29,428 nt of DNA from Nemertoderma westbladi (taxonomy: Eukaryota > Xenacoelomorpha > Nemertodermatida > Nemertodermatidae), in the NCBI GenBank assembly GCA_032718475.1, contig JAUCBJ010008425.1, positions 1 to 29,428 of the forward strand, written 5' to 3'. The position numbers were made by a program, and so were the translations under genes. The notes below the pieces were generated by a model that was not told where the DNA came from, did no database searches, and worked only from the letters and a program-made list of their open reading frames with translations. Position 1 is the stretch's first letter. Each line of letters opens with the position of its first letter. Shown here one piece after another: positions 26,888-29,428 of the stretch.

Positions 26888-28150
26888 TGTTCGCGCTTTC
26901 AGACCTTTGGCAGTTTAACCCGCCAAATTAAGATGTCTTCTAGATATTAAATCGCTTTTTAGCCTATGACAAGTATTTGATTCACTACACTAGTCGAAAC
27001 CAATCTGTGCGCGATCATTCACCCGCTGGATATTCCCGGGAGATTGGGTTCGACGGTTTAATTTTATTGCTATGTAAGCCTAATGTATTATTCGACTGAC
27101 AGTATTATATAATCTCTGACAATATTATTCACTTTCGGGAATATTAACAGTTCCTTTAGGACGTGGCGCTTTATCTATATAAACAGAGTTATGACTTAAA
27201 CTACTCACAACGATATGGCTTAATTATAATTCACATATATGGCGCATTCTTTAGGAAATGCTTCTTTAACAGACTCACTCGTACACAATGCTGCACAATA
27301 CTGCACACTAATCTGCCAATCTTCACTGATTTTAGTCACATATAAAAGGAACACAGACTGACTCATGTAGGGGTCTATCAAATAACATTAGATTCACTTC
27401 AAACCACTTTAACATAAGTCACAATCGTTATTGGTAACCTTTCTCTCTTACCTTCGGTATATCAAGAATATTGGGTGTCGGGGTTATTTCTCGTTATTCC
27501 AATATAATAATTCATCAACAAATATAATGAATAACCGACAACAAATAACAATATACAGTATCGATTGAGCAGGTAATTTTAGCAGTTTCAGCAGTTATTA
27601 AAAGCCGTGTGTCAGCAGTATTCACAGATCAGTGATTCCATGAGTTTGGTCGGTACGGCAGTTAAAGGATATATGTCCTTATAATTAAACCTACTAGTGT
27701 TGAGCTAAAAAGCAGAAAGCACAAAACACTATAAAGTCGTTCTTTCGTGGCTTTGCAAAACTCGTGACTACTGCTCTATACGAGGATACCAACTACCCTT
27801 ATTCCACGAAGCTCCCGTTCAACACAGAGAAAGAGCAGTGAGATAGGAAAATTTCAGTTCAGTAGCTCTGTGATAGGTCAAATCAAGGCTAACTCAAATT
27901 CTATTGGGAGATACAGAAAGTTGCAACGTGGCTATACCAACCTTTAGGCGTGGTCATGGCAGCGACACTGTTTTAAACAGTATCGAGCCGTCATGAAATT
28001 GCAGATTATGTCCTCTACAGTACAAATACAGCCAATAAGCTGGTAGCTTGCACTATTTTTAGCTATAGATCACCTTTAGAGTATTCTAGCGACCGGGGGG
28101 GAACTGGCCAACAAGGCAAACGAATCAGTTATCCCACAAAAGCTTTTACA
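26888..28150 (+). repeat. 1.2-kb TG...CA repeat, copy 2 (LTR-like)
   Basis: Starts TGTTCGCGC and ends AAAAGCTTTTACA, like 787-1993. Similarity is high over the first 700 bp and the last 70 bp and low between. It directly follows the 3' end of the old + strand BEL element, so it may be that element's 3' LTR, although no clear polypurine tract precedes it. No coding frame is seen. Confidence 0.6.
27160..27183 (+). promoter_or_regulatory. promoter-like core in repeat copy 2
   Basis: GACGTGGCGC followed by TATATAAA at 27176-27183, a better TATA box than in copy 1. Spacing is the same as in copy 1. Confidence 0.4.
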
Positions 28151-28228
28151 CCGCTCCCAGAAAATGGGATTTAAGTCTATAAAATATACAAAATCACAAT
28201 TTCTAATATACATAAATACTCTAAACAG

Positions 28229-28435
28229 TTAGTCTTTCTTGCGCGGACGGCGTTTACGCAGTTTTTTAAAGCTAGCAAGAGTCATTTTCTCTTTGGGGGA
28301 AGCCACTTTACTAGGAGGGCCATAACTCCTGGGTGAAGGGTGCAATATGATTGCATTAAAAGGTTTGGGTTTACGGTCGGTGTCTCGTCCATTTCGATAT
28401 GCTTCTCCTCGAGCTGATTTTCCTCCGCTTGTCAT
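28229..28435 (-). CDS. small basic protein of unknown family
   Basis: 68 codons from ATG at 28433-28435. The frame stays open upstream to 28540, where a TAA precedes it, so the ATG start is not certain. The N-terminal half is polar and Lys/Arg-rich (GGKSARGEAYRNGRDTDR). A middle part reads FNAIILHPSPRSYGPPSK. The C-terminus is a strong basic cluster, KKLRKRRPRKKD, resembling a nuclear localisation or nucleic-acid-binding tail. The opposite frame lacks such organisation. No family recognised. It could be an exon or a fragment; the next - strand frame lies at 29136. Confidence 0.35.
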   Translation of the reverse strand: MTSGGKSARGEAYRNGRDTDRKPKPFNAIILHPSPRSYGPPSKVASPKEKMTLASFKKLRKRRPRKKD

Positions 28436-28540
28436 GGGATACGTTCGTCCAAAACTCTCGCAGAGAATAGGGTTTTCTAAGCTTGATATCTTCTTTGAGA
28501 TTCGAGGTTTCCCAATCGAACTGAGATAAGGCCAATTTGT

Positions 28541-29124
28541 TTATCGATGGGACTTACTGTTATAACTTACGTTTATCTGAACAAACGCAGGTTTCCTTTT
28601 TGATCTTTATAGAATAGCGTTTAACTCGTTTCGTACAACGCTCTCCTTCACCTTGATGAAGGGTTGTATCGCGTTAAACGGGACGACCATATGGTTGGAT
28701 AGTGATATTAGGTGTCCGCGTCACAATCCGGCTAGGTAAGATGGGCGGCTAGCTAGAAATCACTGTCGGAGTGTTACCGATTAATTGTTAGGGTAGCACT
28801 AGATCTTGAACAGTGAGTACAGCTCGGGAGGATCCGTCATACTAATAGGATCACAGGTCTGAGGTCTCACTAGGGAATTAGGAGTTCTGATCGAGTATTC
28901 CGAAACTCTGATCGTAGGTTTACTCTAGGATCGTTAGAGCCGAGTGCGCATAGGTGATACGTCAAACAAGTTTCGCTCGAAACTCCAGTAAATATAACGA
29001 ACACAACTGTGTTTAACACAACGTTTCCGTGGATGTTTATGTCTTTCCGTTTATTGGCTGGGTCTAGGGCATTTACCGTAATAATATCAAAGACGCACGT
29101 CTGGTAGGGGAAACGCGGATGATA
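28541..29124. other. unassigned spacer with a compound stem-loop
   Basis: No convincing gene. At 28618-28680 three nested inverted repeats line up: CGTTTAAC/GTTAAACG (8 bp), TACAAC/GTTGTA (6 bp) and CCTTCA/TGAAGG (6 bp, 6-base loop). The rest shows no repeats or open frames I can support. Confidence 0.45.
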
Positions 29125-29130
29125 TTTATT
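29125..29130 (-). terminator. AATAAA polyadenylation signal candidate
   Basis: On the - strand AATAAA lies five bases past the TAA of the frame ending at 29136. It suits a compact 3' end but could be chance in AT-rich DNA. Confidence 0.3.
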
Positions 29131-29135
29131 TGTTG

Positions 29136-29428
29136 TTACAATGCTTCTATCAAGAATTCCAAATATATGTTGGAGTTACCGCGTTTATTTGTTTCTTTAA
29201 TGTCTTTTCTTTCGAGCCGATTTCGAATAGAATTTTCGCATTCGAATTTCAGTTTATGGTTCCGACTCCGCTGGGTATGATATTTAAATAGAACCATTTC
29301 CCTTTTGGTGTCTATATCGTCTATATCGTGTAAATCGATAGGATGACCAGTAGTTAAGAAGGCCATATACGTACCATTACGCTGCGTATATCGAGCAGCG
29401 AATTTTCTATAGTCCAACTCGCGCGCGA
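29136..29428 (-). CDS. partial unknown protein running off the window
   Basis: The - strand is open from the window edge to TAA at 29136-29138, 96 or more codons. No ATG marks its beginning, so the 5' part is outside the window. The peptide looks like a globular protein: DYRKFAARYTQRNGTYMAFL, a short acidic patch HDIDDIDTKRE, then charged Lys/Arg/Glu-rich sequence ending NSNIYLEFLIEAL. No family recognised. It is on the same strand as 28229-28435 and could belong to the same gene or to an unrelated element. Confidence 0.4.
   Translation of the reverse strand, partial: ARELDYRKFAARYTQRNGTYMAFLTTGHPIDLHDIDDIDTKREMVLFKYHTQRSRNHKLKFECENSIRNRLERKDIKETNKRGNSNIYLEFLIEAL

Noticed and set aside
787-28150. 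One intact giant LTR element with 5-bp target duplication
   Set aside because: The outer flanks (CTGTTAC before 787, CCGCTCC after 28150) do not match, and the two repeats differ far more than the inner LTRs.
28521-28570. 50-bp intron (GTAAGT...CTCAG) upstream of the basic - strand frame
   Set aside because: Joining the sides does not keep any open upstream frame in phase with the downstream frame.

Overview
The window looks like a stretch of a metazoan, probably invertebrate, nuclear genome. There are no prokaryote-style operons, most of the sequence is repetitive, and the only recognisable protein families are LTR-retrotransposon proteins: one Ty3/gypsy element and two related BEL/Pao elements. 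BEL/Pao with a peptidase A17 and a DUF1759 gag is a metazoan family. I cannot name the species.

Layout. (1) 1-786: AT-rich repeats, namely a 288-bp direct repeat and a pair of 48-bp repeats that each contain a stem. (2) 787-1993: a 1.2-kb TG...CA repeat (copy 1) with a promoter-like core. (3) 1994-3833: mostly non-coding. It holds a Glu-rich coding-like segment (1996-2238), a 23-G homopolymer, a 19-bp hairpin and a possible terminal exon (3441-3564). (4) 3834-10223: about 6.4 kb of a 28-bp minisatellite with nested higher-order periods. (5) 10224 to about 14316: a 5'-truncated, decayed Ty3/gypsy element on the + strand, with gag tail, zinc knuckle, protease, RT, RNase H and integrase. (6) 14317-26887: an old, deleted BEL/Pao element on the + strand. 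Its gag is split at 14546/24577 by (7) 14547-24576, a younger BEL/Pao element on the - strand with 556/557-bp LTRs and a 5-bp AACAA target duplication. (8) 26888-28150: copy 2 of the 1.2-kb TG...CA repeat, in the same orientation as copy 1. (9) 28151-29428: a unique region with two small - strand open frames, one running off the window, and a compound stem-loop.

How the parts relate. The younger BEL element reads LTR, two 44-bp leader repeats, a very long compositionally odd gag (coiled coil, Asn-rich tract, three 20-residue repeats, Arg-rich part), DUF1759/zinc knuckle/A17 protease, RT with an intact YVDD motif, then directly integrase. The end of RT, the RNase H and the integrase zinc finger are deleted. 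With the frame changes listed below, no element here looks capable of making a full polyprotein. The old BEL element has lost RT and most of integrase, and its protease Asp is Asn. The gypsy element has Glu for the first Asp of the RT catalytic pair and Asn for an RNase H Asp.

I see no convincing new defence or metabolic system. The most unusual items are the organised minisatellite, the exact BEL-in-BEL nesting, the poly(G/C) tracts that coincide with frame changes, the oversized gag extension, and the two 1.2-kb TG...CA repeats flanking the whole block. Host coding content is limited to four short, unassigned fragments.
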